Notes under the pieces: generated by a model
Told to the model about the DNA's origin: nothing
The model's input: only the letters and a program-made list of their open reading frames with translations
Database searches by the model: none
In this document: positions 22,672 through 34,218 of the stretch, piece after piece
Layout of the letters: every line of letters begins with the position of its first letter
Position numbering within the stretch: the first letter of the stretch is position 1
Made by a program: the position numbers and the translations under genes
From: Batkoa obscura
Lineage: Eukaryota; Entomophthoromycota; Entomophthoromycetes; Entomophthorales; Batkoaceae
Assembly: GCA_030770535.1 (NCBI GenBank)
Contig: JASVEC010000001.1
Coordinates: forward strand, 310,001-374,000
Direction: 5' to 3'
DNA: 64,000 nt

Positions 22672-22729
22672 TTAACAATTAACAATTAACAATTAACAAT
22701 TAACAATTAACAAGTAACAAGTAACAAGG
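22672..22729 (+). repeat. Tandem 7-bp repeat in the leader of the RGS gene
   Basis: About six copies of AACAATT are followed by variant AACAAGT units, ending within 10 bp of the start codon. They probably lie in the 5' untranslated leader or core promoter. Confidence 0.85.
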
Positions 22730-22736
22730 ACATTCT

Positions 22737-23864
22737 ATGTTTTTCAATAAATTGTTTAGTTCTAAACCCAGCTTAGAAGATATCTTGAGTAACTCCAGTT
22801 TACCACCTTATTCCTTACATGATTTTCGAAACTATTTATTTTATTATGAACATACTTTAGAAAACTTAGAATTCTTATTTTGGTATGATAACTATCTAAT
22901 TCGATACAATCAAAAGCAATATCATAAACAATATAAGATTTTAGTTGATGCAAGTAATTTACCCAACTCGATATTGACTTTAATTCCAATAGGTGAAAAG
23001 AACTTAATCCCAAATCAACTTAATATTAATACTAATAATATCATTATTGAAGATCAATTAGTTCAATTTTGTAAACAAACTTCCCCATTTTGTGATGAAT
23101 TACAAGATATTTTAAATTTATTTTTAGTACCTAATGCACCAATGGAATTGAATTTAGCTTATTCAATAAAGAAAGGAGTATTATTAAATAATTATTTAGA
23201 AACTAATCCAGAACGTTTAAGTCCAATTGCTAATCATTGTTATGAAATATTATCTCAATCTTATTCTAAATTTTTATTACATAATTCCAAGTTAAAATGT
23301 CAATGTGGTACTGTTAAAAGATTATCTCCAAGTATTTTATTATATATAATAGTTATTATTATGTTAATTAATTTCATCTTATTTCAACTTAATCCATTAA
23401 TTCGATTAGCTATTTTACCTTTATTATTTTTAGCTAATCTATTACCCTTTATAACTGTAGTTAGTTCCTGTCCAATTCAATTAGTTAATCAATTTAAGCA
23501 TACCAGTCGAAATTGTTCTAATAATAAGAATGAAACTTGTTGTTCAGATGAAAAATCACAAGTTACTATGACACCATCTGAAAAAGCACCTGTGCCATCT
23601 TCCCCTATTTCTCAATGGGGTAAAGATCCATTTTATCGTTATTTATTAAATCATACCGCTAATAATAAAACATGTGAAATTAATGGTCAATGTTCCATAT
23701 TTAAAGATCCATATGAGTCCGTGGATAATGTTCATATTCCTAGTTTAAGTTGTACATTTAAACTTAGGTTTCTACTTTATTCTTTACTTTTAAGTTTATG
23801 TTTAATGTTACCAGTGTATTTTATTCCTAATGTTAATCTTGGTTTAATAAATGAAATAAATTAA
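22737..23864 (+). CDS. RGS-domain membrane protein, RAX1-like
   Basis: This intronless 375-aa protein has an N-terminal RGS domain (about 11-180). It starts with the fungal pattern LEDIL...LPPYSLHDFRNYLFYYEHTLENLEFLFWYDNY and contains a non-conserved insert. Three hydrophobic segments follow: SILLYIIVIIMLINFILF, LIRLAILPLLFLANLLPF (about 200-243) and FLLYSLLLSLCLMLPVYF near the C-terminus. A Cys-rich, polar loop lies between the last two. RGS plus C-terminal membrane helices is the layout of Rax1, a bud-site/polarity marker, and of related fungal RGS proteins. Whether it accelerates G-alpha GTP hydrolysis cannot be told from sequence. The gene lies between the two arms of a 100-bp inverted repeat pair. 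The start is the first ATG after the tandem repeat. Confidence 0.8.
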   Translation: MFFNKLFSSKPSLEDILSNSSLPPYSLHDFRNYLFYYEHTLENLEFLFWYDNYLIRYNQKQYHKQYKILVDASNLPNSILTLIPIGEKNLIPNQLNINTNNIIIEDQLVQFCKQTSPFCDELQDILNLFLVPNAPMELNLAYSIKKGVLLNNYLETNPERLSPIANHCYEILSQSYSKFLLHNSKLKCQCGTVKRLSPSILLYIIVIIMLINFILFQLNPLIRLAILPLLFLANLLPFITVVSSCPIQLVNQFKHTSRNCSNNKNETCCSDEKSQVTMTPSEKAPVPSSPISQWGKDPFYRYLLNHTANNKTCEINGQCSIFKDPYESVDNVHIPSLSCTFKLRFLLYSLLLSLCLMLPVYFIPNVNLGLINEIN

Positions 23865-24060
23865 TTCAATTACTGAAGTTGTTTATTAACAACCCTTTTT
23901 ACTTTGAATAATCGCTCTTTTTCTAATTTAATTAAATAATCTATTTTTTTATGTTTGAATCTTTTTAACAGTTTGAAGTAAATTTGTTAGTGATTCTGAT
24001 TCAATTATAACAAAATCTCAATAAATAACATGAAATCAGTTATAGAATATAATATAATTA

Positions 24061-24164
24061 GTTTAAAAACTCAACTCAGATTTTGTTCAATTTGATTTTT
24101 AGCAAAAATTATATATTAAACACCAAATGCTACAAAAATAGTTACATTTTTACTTAATTTTAAT
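24061..24164 (-). repeat. Dispersed 100-bp repeat, right arm of the inverted pair
   Basis: It reads CACCAAATGCTACAAAAATA on the plus strand and is the inverted copy of 21225-21324. The pair brackets the RAX1-like gene. Confidence 0.8.
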
Positions 24165-24280
24165 TTTTAATGAAAAATGTCAAATTATTTCTTTTATTGT
24201 TGATTATTTATATTTAATTACATCATTTAATAAAAAAATAAAATATATTATTAAAAAAATAATTAATAGTAATAATAGTA

Positions 24281-24335
<55 letters not shown>
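24281..24335 (+). repeat. (TTA)n microsatellite
   Basis: Pure TTA/ATT units upstream of the F-box gene. Confidence 0.9.
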
Positions 24336-24336
<1 letters not shown>

Positions 24337-24540
24337 ATTTATATCTTAATAGCTTTAATAAATTTATTTTAAGTGATGATATTTAATTATTTATTAATAT
24401 ATATATAAACAAAGCATCATTAGATTAAAATAACTTATGACCTGTTCAAATGACGTGATACTTTTATAAAGCAAAATTTCAACTAATAATTTTAAAAATG
24501 AAAAAATAATCATTACTTCTTTATCGCTTTATATTTAAAG

Positions 24541-25866
24541 ATGACTATAAAATTAGAACAGTTACCTGATGAATTATTAGTCGATATATTCCAATTAATT
24601 AATCCAATTGAACTATTTCAATATTGTTTTTTAAATAAACATTTCTATCAAACTGTATATAAAGTAATTGATTCCAATTTGAAATTATCAATTTATAACA
24701 ATGATAAATATAAAGCATATTCCAATTTACAACAAGAATATATAAAGTGTAATGGAAAACTAATGAAGCATATAAATATATCAAGTTATAATATAGACTA
24801 TTTAAATTATTGTCCTAATATTGAATCTATTTTTTATTATGTTTGTTATGATGAGAATAATAATAATAAATTAGAAATTGATTTATTAAGGTTAAAGAAA
24901 TTAAGCATTTATACTTTAAATAGAGATTATAATAAAGTTTTTAAACCGATTAGTAAGTATTTAAATCAAATTGAACAATTTGAACTTCAAACAGTCAATA
25001 GCGATATTATAAGTTTTATTAGTTATTTGAATCCGGAGAAGTTAAAGAGTTTTAAATTAAATTTCAGTTATGATATATATATAGATGGATTGGATATAAT
25101 TAAAATGAAATTTAATAAGTTAGAATTATTACACTTAAAAAGTAAAGGAAGTATAATAACCTCTATTGAATTTGATTCCAAACTTAATTTCAATTCGAAT
25201 TTAAATTTAATAATTGAAGGTTATTTTGATAATGATTTTAATATTAATTGTTTTGGTAATTTAAGTAAATTAAATAATATTAAATTAAATGATCTTTCAA
25301 GTTCACTTTTTAAATTAAATAATGAAAACAATATGAATATATTATTAAAGGAAGGTAATAGTATTATTAAATTAGGTTCATTTAATTTTTTAGAAGATTC
25401 AGATAATATTAAGATATTAAAATTAACCAATTTAAAGGAAATTAGTATGAAAAGGTTATCATCCTTATTATTAGATGTAATTAGTAGATTATCAAATATA
25501 CAAATACTTACTTTTGATTCTTTATTTCTCAATATAGATTCTATTATTGCTAATTGTATATTATGTTTAAAAAATAATGAATCTTTTCCAATTCAATGTT
25601 CATTTATCAAACAAATTAACATTAATTCTATTTCCTTTACTCCTTTACAATTTTTTTGTTTTTTATCTTTATTTCCAAACTTGGAAAAAATCCATATTAA
25701 ACAATTTAATTTACTTGAAAATTCCAATATTAATATTAATTGTGAGTTTACTGATCCCTTATTACTTATTCTACCTTATAATGTGCCATTAAGTAAACAG
25801 TTTTATGATTTGATAATAAACATACCCATGTTAAATTGGGTCAAAGTGGAGCAAGGAAGTGAGTAG
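24541..25866 (+). CDS. F-box protein
   Basis: This intronless 441-aa protein has an F-box at residues 5-45: LEQLPDELLVDIFQLINPIELFQYCFLNKHFYQTVY. This binds Skp1 in SCF ubiquitin ligases. The rest is Leu/Ile/Asn-rich with loosely repeating LxxLxL and NIxxLxL segments, suggesting divergent leucine-rich repeats that would bind a substrate; no clean LRR consensus can be fitted. Large families of such divergent F-box-LRR proteins occur in several fungal lineages. Substrate unknown. Codon use is extremely A/T-ending, like the neighbours. Confidence 0.85.
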   Translation: MTIKLEQLPDELLVDIFQLINPIELFQYCFLNKHFYQTVYKVIDSNLKLSIYNNDKYKAYSNLQQEYIKCNGKLMKHINISSYNIDYLNYCPNIESIFYYVCYDENNNNKLEIDLLRLKKLSIYTLNRDYNKVFKPISKYLNQIEQFELQTVNSDIISFISYLNPEKLKSFKLNFSYDIYIDGLDIIKMKFNKLELLHLKSKGSIITSIEFDSKLNFNSNLNLIIEGYFDNDFNINCFGNLSKLNNIKLNDLSSSLFKLNNENNMNILLKEGNSIIKLGSFNFLEDSDNIKILKLTNLKEISMKRLSSLLLDVISRLSNIQILTFDSLFLNIDSIIANCILCLKNNESFPIQCSFIKQININSISFTPLQFFCFLSLFPNLEKIHIKQFNLLENSNININCEFTDPLLLILPYNVPLSKQFYDLIINIPMLNWVKVEQGSE

Positions 25867-27646
25867 TTAAACAATTAAAGATTTATATTGAATATTTCAC
25901 TTAAGATTGTTAAGCTATTATTTTTTGTACTATCAGACATATTAAAGAGTATATAAATTTAAAGAGTGATAAATAAAAAGAATTAAAGATAAAAGGAAAT
26001 AAACATTGAAAGTAAAATCATTTTAATTATTGAAATAGATTAATTTAACATAACATAATATTATAAAAAAATAAATGAAACATAATAATGTTATTATCTT
26101 AGATTTTTATCATATCAAAAATAATGTTTATATAGGATTAACTCATAATGTCTTCAAGATCTGTATTATCTTTGATAAAAATAAATTTATTTAAATTTAA
26201 TATTAATTTTTTTTCAACTAAAAAATTATACTATTATTTATTCTATTTCTCAAATATCATAGTAAATCTTATCTTTAATAAAGTTCTATATTAGAAAACT
26301 AATTTCTTACATTTTAGAAATTATTTATGATTAAATTCTACAATTGTATTCGAAATTCAAATATACAAATTATTAAAATAAATCTTTTTTTATTACTAAA
26401 CTATCAAATTGGAATCCTTGCCAAGCTTGAAATTAATTAAATATATGAGAATGTTTTTTTTAGTTTCGTCACTTTTTCCATTTTTTAAGCGCTATTTGAG
26501 TGGAAAAATTATTAGTAAAATTCTTAAACAAAAAAATACATGCCCATATCTCAATAACTATCAATATCTTGAATATAATTAGAGAATAGTTCTTATTTTA
26601 ACAGCAATATTTATTCATTCAAACATCAATATATTTCTACTTTGAAAGTGAAGAAAGTTCTAAAAATGGAAATTATACACTCAATGAACTTGAAGTTCCA
26701 ATTTAATTTGCCTTTCAAAGTTGAAAATTGAAAAATCTAATTGAATTTTTAGAAAATGTACAATCATAATTCTTATTACCAAAAAACATAAGATTTGAAA
26801 CTATTTAACATAAATCCATGGATTTTATGTGAATATCTATTAGTATATTTGAAATAAGACTAATTAAAATGATTCATTACATAGCTATAAAATAGAATAG
26901 ATTAAAAAATGGGTAAAATGTTGCATTTTTTTTTGATTTTTTAACTGTATTTAGTAATATGATTTAGGAGAAATCCAAAATAATAATCTTTTACTCACAA
27001 GATTAATAGCCCAAAATTAAGCCTTTTTATTTTCAATTAAACTTTCTAACGTATAATTCTGTTCATGTTTTTTAGTACATGTTGGTAATCTTAAATTTGA
27101 CTATCTATTCATAGAACTAAAAGGCTAAAAATAACTAATTTTACTATTTAATTTTGTATTTTATTCATTAAAAAGTTATCAAAAGTTATCAAAAGTTATT
27201 ATACTTATGATTTTTATTTTTAAAATGACAGCATTTAATTTGTTAAGATAATCTTAATGGGAACTACTCAATGTTCTGGTAACTTTGAAATTGACAACAA
27301 CTAAATTAAGAAATTTGTGGTGCAAAAATACGGAAAGCTCTCCTTAAAAATGGAAAATTGAGTAACTTTTTATATTGCCCACAGTATAAATAAAAAAATA
27401 AAAAGTTTCAAATCAAATTAAAAACTTCAAACACCCAAAATAACTCATAAATTTATTTCCTTAAATTTTTTAAAAAAAGAACTTTTATATCTTAAAAGAT
27501 TTAATTTATTTTAGTTTCTACTTTCATAATTTTACATTTATATTAATTTCATAATTTTACATATTCATTTAATTCTTATTTAACTACTAGTTTACTTAAA
27601 ACTAAATTTAAAATTGGATCTATAACTTCACTTTATAAATTAGAAG
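25867..27646. other. 1.8-kb intergenic region with one MITE
   Basis: It contains MITE copy 4 and the chitin synthase promoter. A triple direct repeat of AAAAGTTATC is seen near 27171-27200. No gene is seen. Confidence 0.5.
26446..26546 (+). mobile_element. MITE family 1, copy 4
   Basis: Begins TGAGAATGTTTTTTTTAG, core AAGCGCTATTTGAGTGG, ends ATACATGCCCA. Confidence 0.9.
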
Positions 27647-30600
27647 ATGAAAAACAGCGAAAAAAAAGAAGATATCAATATAGGTTCAAATGAAGTCAAT
27701 AATAATAGCTTAATTAATTCTGCAGATACGCTTCACTTTGATACCGATTTAATAGATAGGGATGAGCTATCGCCTCAAAGTTTAGAGTTAAGAACCATGC
27801 CCAATGAAAGGGAAACATTTCGACCTCGGCCAAAGAAGCAAGACACTACACCTTCTAGAAAAGTGTCAGGAAGAAGTAGAGCAAGAAGAGATTCGAATGG
27901 GCCAGAAAGTGGAACCAAACTTCGACGATGGGTATCAAGTAATTCTTCTAGGCATCCGAATTTGGTTAGAAAAAAATCGCGTATGATAGATAGGGAACGC
28001 TCTAAAGCCATTGGAGCTTGGACCTTATTTTCTTGGCTTGTAACATGTTGTTTTCCACCCTTTTTATTAAAATGGTGTGGTATGAAAAATCGACAAGTAC
28101 AACAAGCATGGAGAGAAAAAATTAGTTTGGTATTTATTATTGTAGTAATTTCAGGGGCACTTGGTTTCTTGACATTTGCATTAGAAGCTGTTCTTTGTGG
28201 TGATAAAAATACAAATAAGATGGCTTATAAAACATTAACTAAAGATATGGTAAGTATCAATGGGGTTGTTTATGATATCAAAGATTTTGTCCATCCAGAA
28301 GCTTTGGTGGGCAAAACTTTTTATAAAGGTGGTTTTACTTTGGATAATGAAGCAATCAGTGCCGGTACAAAAGATCTTTCTTTTCTATTTCAGACATTAA
28401 CGCGTCAAAATCCTGGTAGTTGTAAAGATATCTTATTTTTTGAAGGTTCAAATAATGATGAACCTCAAAGATATTTTCCATGTCTCCCTGTTGATCCATT
28501 TTCTTCTGCACCAATACAAGGAAGTAATTCGGATGGTTCATGCCATTTTTCAGTTAATTATAAAGAGTCCTTATCAAAGTTAAAAAAGGTTGGAAATATG
28601 TTTTTTACATGGAAAGAAGTAGAAGATAAAAATAATGGATTGGTAGTTTATGGTGGTAACGTTATTGATCTTAATAGATTAAAATGGCTTACAGGTACTG
28701 TTGCAATGTCCAGTTTTGTTGCAGATCTTAGAAAGGAAGATAGGCCATATCTTGGTAAAGATGTTAGTTATTTTTTGCTTAATGAAGATCCAAGCGTTGG
28801 TAAATGTTTAATTGATATTTTAAGAGTTGGTATGATAGATACTAGTACCATTGGATGTTTAACTTCAACTGCGATTCAATACATTATATTAATTGTTATT
28901 CTTGGTGTTGTAATTTCTAAATTTTTTATGGCTATTTTCTTTAGTTGGATTGTAAGTTGGAGATTAGGATCATTAAATGAACGTACTTATCGAGATAAAT
29001 TAAAGAGATATGACCAAATGGAGGCTTGGGCTGAAGATCGTGAGGATGGTAGTGTTACAGAATCAGATACTTCTTTACCTGTAGAGCTTACTACAGATTC
29101 CACACCAATTAATATCACTGGTTCTAGAATAGGTACTGGACAAGTACCCTCAGCGAGAAACTCTTCTAATTACTTATCTACACCTCGAGGAATTGGAATT
29201 CATTCTCATGAAACAGAAATGAAATCAAGAGGAAGCTTCAATTATGACCGCCCACCTACGTTTGTTCCTCCTGGGATTGATTCTGACCTTGGATTTGCAT
29301 TACATTATACTATTTCATTGGTTACTTGTTACTCTGAAGGATTTGTTGGTATAAAGGCTACTCTTGATTCATTAGCAAATACTAATTATCCAAATAATCG
29401 ACAATTATTATTTGTAATTTGTGATGGTCTTATTACTGGTGCGGGAAATGAGAAATCTACACCTGATATTTGTTTATCTTTAATGAAAGATTTTGTTATT
29501 CCTCCAGATATGGTGCAACCTTACTCTTATGTTGCTATAGCTGAAGGCTCTAAACGACACAATATGGCTAAAGTGTATGCTGGTTATTATTATCAAACTA
29601 ATAAAAAGAAAGGGGACGCGAATGAGAAAACAGATAATCCTTCAAAGAATCGAGTTCCTATGGTCTTAATAGTCAAATGTGGTACTCCAGAAGAAGCTAG
29701 TGGCCCCAAACCTGGTAATCGTGGTAAAAGAGATTCTCAAGTAATATTGATGTCCTTTTTACAAAAAGCTATATTTGATGACCGTATGAGTGAGTTAGAA
29801 TATGAACTTTTTAATGGGTTTTGGAATGTTTCTGGAGTTACTCCAGATGTTTATGAAACTGTACTTATGGTAGATGCAGATACTGTGGTTGCTCCCGATT
29901 CTATTACTAGAATGGTGGCTTGTTTTTCAAGAGATCCTAAAGTAATGGGTTTATGTGGTGAAACAAAAATTGCAAACAAATCTCAATCTTGGGTCACAGC
30001 TATTCAAGTGTTTGAATATTATATATCCCATCATCTTTCAAAAGCGTTTGAATCTATTTTTGGTGGTGTTACTTGTCTCCCAGGTTGTTTTTCAATGTAT
30101 CGAATCAAAGCCCCGAAAAGTAACGGAGATTGGGTTCCTGTCCTTTGTAATCCAGAAATTTTACAGCAGTATTCCGAAAATGTAGTCATTTCTTTACATC
30201 AAAAGAATCTTTTATTATTAGGTGAAGATCGTTATTTAACAACTCTCATGTTACGTACATTCCCAAAACGTAAACTTATTTTTGTTCCTCAAGCTATCTG
30301 TAAAACTATTGTCCCTGATTCATTCTTCGTTTTGTTATCTCAACGTCGTCGCTGGATTAACTCCACTGTCCATAACCTATTAGAATTGGTAATAACTAGA
30401 GATTTATGTGGTACCTTTTGTTTTTCAATGCAGTTCATTGTATTTATGGAATTGATTGGTACAATAGTTTTACCTTCTGCCATATGCTTTACCATTTATC
30501 TCTTAGTAAGAGCCTTTTTAGCACCTAATCCACCAACTATCCCATTAGTAATTTTAGCTTTAATTCTTGGTCTTCCTGCCATTTTGATTGTTTTAACTAC

Positions 30601-31309
30601 TCGTCAAATTGGATATATATTTTGGATGCTTATCTATTTATTAGCTTTACCTATTTGGAATTTTATTCTTCCTATTTATTCATTCTGGCATTTTGATGAC
30701 TTCAGTTGGGGTCAAACACGTATGATTGCTGGAGGAGATAAATGTGGACACGGTAGTAACGAAGGAGAGTTTGACTCGAGTAATATTGTTATGAAACGTT
30801 GGGAAGAATTTGAAAGAGAGAAACGTAGAAGAACTGTTGCAGTATTAAGCCAATATGGTACTCAAGTCTCTTTACCATCTACTGTTCGTAATGAGCCTTA
30901 TAAATATGGAAATAGCAGTAAAAATTTATTGAATGTACCTGAAGCTGCCAATTCAAGATATACATTAGACTCTCAAAATAGTAACCATCCTAGTAACTTG
31001 GATAATATGGGTTATATGTCGCCAATAGCTTTAAGGAGAGTTTCTAAAGTAGTTGCTGCTGAAGAAGAAATCAACTCGATTTTAGCCGATAATTATAGCC
31101 CAGGTATGGGTGAACATATAGTTCCTTGTGATCAAAATGGACAGACACCTCTTCCTTGGAGATCTATGGGATCTTTAGGTAACCCTAGAGCAAGCACATC
31201 TGCTTTAAATGTTTCAAGGTTGTCATTAGCTAATAATGGATCCAATCGTGATATTCTACGTCACTCCATTTTTGACCCAACTTACAATGGTAGTACTCCA
31301 AAACATTAA
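27647..31309 (+). CDS. Chitin synthase, class IV (Chs3-type)
   Basis: This intronless 1220-aa enzyme polymerises UDP-GlcNAc into chitin at the plasma membrane. A charged Ser/Arg-rich N-terminus (1-125) is followed by two membrane segments (about 125-190). A cytochrome-b5-like segment comes next (INGVVYDIKDFVHPEALVG, about 203-225), then another membrane helix near 420 and the GT2 catalytic domain (about 540-920). Key motifs: DADT near 741, CLPGCFSMYR near 812, EDRYLTTLMLR near 859 and the product-binding QRRRW at about 899-903. C-terminal membrane helices (about 920-1020) and a polar tail end the protein. There is no myosin motor, which excludes classes V/VII; the length and cyt-b5 module match class IV. 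Such enzymes usually need Chs4-type activators and regulated trafficking. All catalytic motifs are intact. Confidence 0.95.
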   Translation: MKNSEKKEDINIGSNEVNNNSLINSADTLHFDTDLIDRDELSPQSLELRTMPNERETFRPRPKKQDTTPSRKVSGRSRARRDSNGPESGTKLRRWVSSNSSRHPNLVRKKSRMIDRERSKAIGAWTLFSWLVTCCFPPFLLKWCGMKNRQVQQAWREKISLVFIIVVISGALGFLTFALEAVLCGDKNTNKMAYKTLTKDMVSINGVVYDIKDFVHPEALVGKTFYKGGFTLDNEAISAGTKDLSFLFQTLTRQNPGSCKDILFFEGSNNDEPQRYFPCLPVDPFSSAPIQGSNSDGSCHFSVNYKESLSKLKKVGNMFFTWKEVEDKNNGLVVYGGNVIDLNRLKWLTGTVAMSSFVADLRKEDRPYLGKDVSYFLLNEDPSVGKCLIDILRVGMIDTSTIGCLTSTAIQYIILIVILGVVISKFFMAIFFSWIVSWRLGSLNERTYRDKLKRYDQMEAWAEDREDGSVTESDTSLPVELTTDSTPINITGSRIGTGQVPSARNSSNYLSTPRGIGIHSHETEMKSRGSFNYDRPPTFVPPGIDSDLGFALHYTISLVTCYSEGFVGIKATLDSLANTNYPNNRQLLFVICDGLITGAGNEKSTPDICLSLMKDFVIPPDMVQPYSYVAIAEGSKRHNMAKVYAGYYYQTNKKKGDANEKTDNPSKNRVPMVLIVKCGTPEEASGPKPGNRGKRDSQVILMSFLQKAIFDDRMSELEYELFNGFWNVSGVTPDVYETVLMVDADTVVAPDSITRMVACFSRDPKVMGLCGETKIANKSQSWVTAIQVFEYYISHHLSKAFESIFGGVTCLPGCFSMYRIKAPKSNGDWVPVLCNPEILQQYSENVVISLHQKNLLLLGEDRYLTTLMLRTFPKRKLIFVPQAICKTIVPDSFFVLLSQRRRWINSTVHNLLELVITRDLCGTFCFSMQFIVFMELIGTIVLPSAICFTIYLLVRAFLAPNPPTIPLVILALILGLPAILIVLTTRQIGYIFWMLIYLLALPIWNFILPIYSFWHFDDFSWGQTRMIAGGDKCGHGSNEGEFDSSNIVMKRWEEFEREKRRRTVAVLSQYGTQVSLPSTVRNEPYKYGNSSKNLLNVPEAANSRYTLDSQNSNHPSNLDNMGYMSPIALRRVSKVVAAEEEINSILADNYSPGMGEHIVPCDQNGQTPLPWRSMGSLGNPRASTSALNVSRLSLANNGSNRDILRHSIFDPTYNGSTPKH

Positions 31310-31707
31310 GAAAGATACATAATTAATAGAACAATTGAATAAATTATCCAGATAGTTCGAATCTTATAAAATATGATAATTAATAAAACTGATTATATAA
31401 TTAATGATACAGATTTAAATAGTTTTAATTTAACTCTAAAACCAAAGCCTCGATTTTTATATTTAAATGAGGCAATTATGACTTAAATTTATTGAGATTA
31501 GAATTTTTAGAATTTGCAAGAGTTATTATTTAAAAAATATGATGCTTATTTTACTATGATTTATAAATTAAATTGGACAATAAAAACAATTTAAGATTAA
31601 GATAAATTAACATCGCTTTTAAAATCAGCTTATAAATAAATCCATGAAATACAAGTATTTAGATATTGATTACATATTACTAATTAATTTTAATAAAATT
31701 TAAAATA
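31310..31707. other. Convergent intergenic region
   Basis: About 400 bp lie between the 3' ends of chitin synthase and the LEA_2-type gene. AT-rich; nothing else is seen. Confidence 0.5.
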
Positions 31708-33310
31708 TTATTGACAAACTATATTTCTATTGAACGAGTCTTTAGGTATGATGTTAGCCCAAGTAAAAAGATTGAATTTTGCTTCAACAATAGTTGACAA
31801 ACCAAGAGGATATCTAGTAGTTGTTTGGTCTTCGTGTGGACAAGCCGCCATTATATCTAAAAAAGTTCTATCCTAAAGGAATATTAATAACTTGTTAAAT
31901 TATCCTAGAATTAGCTTACCTGTTGTGATGATGTATAATAATTTATATCTATCGTATAATTAGTGAAAGCTTCTCCTTGAATTGGGATATAAAGCGGTTT
32001 AACATTCCCGTTTCCTATCTGGTTATTGGTGCCTATATCATACACCTAAACAAAATTAACATCAACTCATAAATACAAACTAAAGATACTACCTTTCCAT
32101 TTAATTCATTTAGCCAAAGTGGATAAAAATTAGGATTATTGATTCTTAGTTCTATCTGTAACTGAGCTTTAAATGTAGATATTGTTTCATTTACTGTAGT
32201 AGTTGGACCAGATACAATTCTAAACTCAGAACTAGGAGAAATGCCAGGAATCCTTACCCATAAAAAGAAAAGAATTAACCCAATAAAGAAACAAGTAGCT
32301 GTAGTAACAATAACACACATTTTACCAGAACAACCACATAAACCAAAGCATGACCTCCTCTTTTCTTTTATTGGGGTTTTAGCATGGCTGGGAACTCTAT
32401 GGCTTGCTGGATCAAAGGTAGTGGATGGTGAAGCAAATTGATTATCTTGATATTTTAGATTAGTAGCATTTACATGATTAGGTAAATTGGCTCTAGTAAC
32501 TAATCTTTGATCGTAAAATTGGGATTCTGGTCTTAAAACATGAGCCGGTGGCCTTGGATCAAACTCTCCATACTCTTCACTATTATTAGCTATAAAAGGC
32601 TTATACTCATTTAAAGATTGATTTGAGTTTGATGAAAATTTATTTGACGTTAATTCTAAATCTTCTCTTTGCCCAGCTGCTCGAACATGGTTTGGAAGAT
32701 TATTTAACTCGACAAAATCGGCTTTATTTGGTGTTGAACACTGACTACTTCTTCGGGATGAATATTTTCCATGGGGTATGTTATAACCATTATTAAAATG
32801 CATAGCTTGCCCATATTGAACATTGTGACTATAGTTGCTCATTCTATTATGTCCATCATAGTGTATATAATCCATGTTATTGGGTGGAGAAGTATACTGA
32901 TTTTTCATGTAATAATGATTACTATAATTACTTTCCGGTCTATAATCATTAAAGTCTTGATTATAATCTCTATAATAAGAAGTTCTTTGTGCGCTACTCA
33001 TTTGGTTATATGGGCTTTGACTGACTTTATTATTTCCAATAAAACTTGGTGACATTCCTCGTTGATAATTGTAATCTGGAGAAAGTACTTTCCTTGGTGA
33101 AGAGTTCATCGAATTTGGATACGAGCTATTGGTATTACTGTTGGTTACATCCCTCACAGAACTATTGCTCAATTGTGGAGTTGATTTTGGATATTGATTT
33201 TTATAAGGGGATGTTTTATTTTTTGGCCCTTTGCTATTTGGTAGTTCTGGTAATCGTTTTGAGCCATTTGCATTAGTTTTTATTTCGCTAGTAATATCGC
33301 CTACATACAT
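31708..33310 (-). CDS. Single-pass membrane protein with LEA_2/NDR1-like domain
   Basis: Three exons: 32093-33310, 31920-32045, 31708-31872. They sum to 1509 nt, giving 502 aa. Residues 1-315 are disordered and rich in Asn, Ser, Tyr and Pro. A Cys-rich juxtamembrane motif (RRSCFGLCGCSGKMC) and one transmembrane helix (VIVTTATCFFIGLILFFLWV) follow at about 320-350. The C-terminal 150 residues form a LEA_2/NDR1-HIN1-like beta domain, with the pattern IELRINNPNFYPLWLNELNGKV continuing across the first splice junction into VYDIGT, and PLYIPIQGEAFTNYTIDINY. Related fungal proteins sit in the plasma membrane or ER with this domain outside, and their role is poorly known. The Cys cluster next to the helix is a plausible palmitoylation site (inference). 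Without the two downstream exons the LEA_2 domain would be cut in half. Confidence 0.82.
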
Positions 33311-34218
33311 ATTTGTAGATATTGCTTACAGATAGATATTGAACTTAAAAAAATTATTTTATAATAATGTGAATATAATTAGAATCTGGGGGACTGGAAA
33401 CCAAAGAAACGGTGTTTTAAAAATCATTTTAATAGGTAGTAAATTGGTTCAACCACATTACATGGCTTAATTTAGTAATTCATCGCCAATCCCTTAAAAC
33501 ATGTCCTGCATTTTATTTAACCAATAGAACTTATTCACACTTTTATAACTGTATGCTAATAATAGCTCCAGGCGCACATTTGATTAAAAGGTTAAAACGT
33601 TTCATGGCCTTAAATTGATCCCATTCTATAGTTTAAACTAGCATAACTGTATTTTTATTTATTTGTCACACATCTTTATTTAAACTTATAAAATTTCATC
33701 TTTTCTTAGCTAATACTAGATTTATTAATTTGCTAAAATGATATTAGTATTTGGCAAAGTCAGGTACTATCTATACAATACCAATAATTTGATATTTTAA
33801 CCAAGTAAAAGTTTCAAAATTGATTTAATAATAAACAAATTGTTATTTTTAAACAATAATTTTATCTTGAACTTAAAGCAAACTGCCATATGTTTTTGAA
33901 TAATTTTATCTAAAACTTCTTATGAGTTGACCATCTAATAAAATAGTAGTGTTCTATTAGCTATCTGACAAAAATTATTTAAGAACAAAAATAAAGGCTT
34001 TGATAATATGTTACAAAGTTATAATAAAAATATCTTTATTTAATAAAACGTGTCTTGTATTACTTAAATAACCACATCGTTGAACTTTACCTTTTTATGT
34101 ATTAATTATTATTAGAAAGGCTTAAGGATAAAAAATATGTAACAATAAATGTCAATATTGAAATTTAGTAAAATCTTAAAAGCTGGTAAGGAATAGAGGT
34201 TTTGTATGTAAGAATATA

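Larger units (their letters stand above)
19515..22736. other. 3.2-kb repeat-rich non-coding region
   Basis: It holds a fold-back element (20843-20965), the left arm of a 100-bp inverted repeat pair (21225-21324), poly-A/T tracts and a tandem repeat before the next gene. Similar words, AAACTAATTCCACCTTTTT near 19990 and AAACTAATCCACACCTTTTT near 21321, suggest further decayed repeats. No gene is seen. Confidence 0.5.
23865..24540. other. Intergenic region with repeat arm and microsatellite
   Basis: It holds the right inverted-repeat arm (24061-24164), a (TTA)n tract (24281-24335) and the promoter of the F-box gene. Confidence 0.6.
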
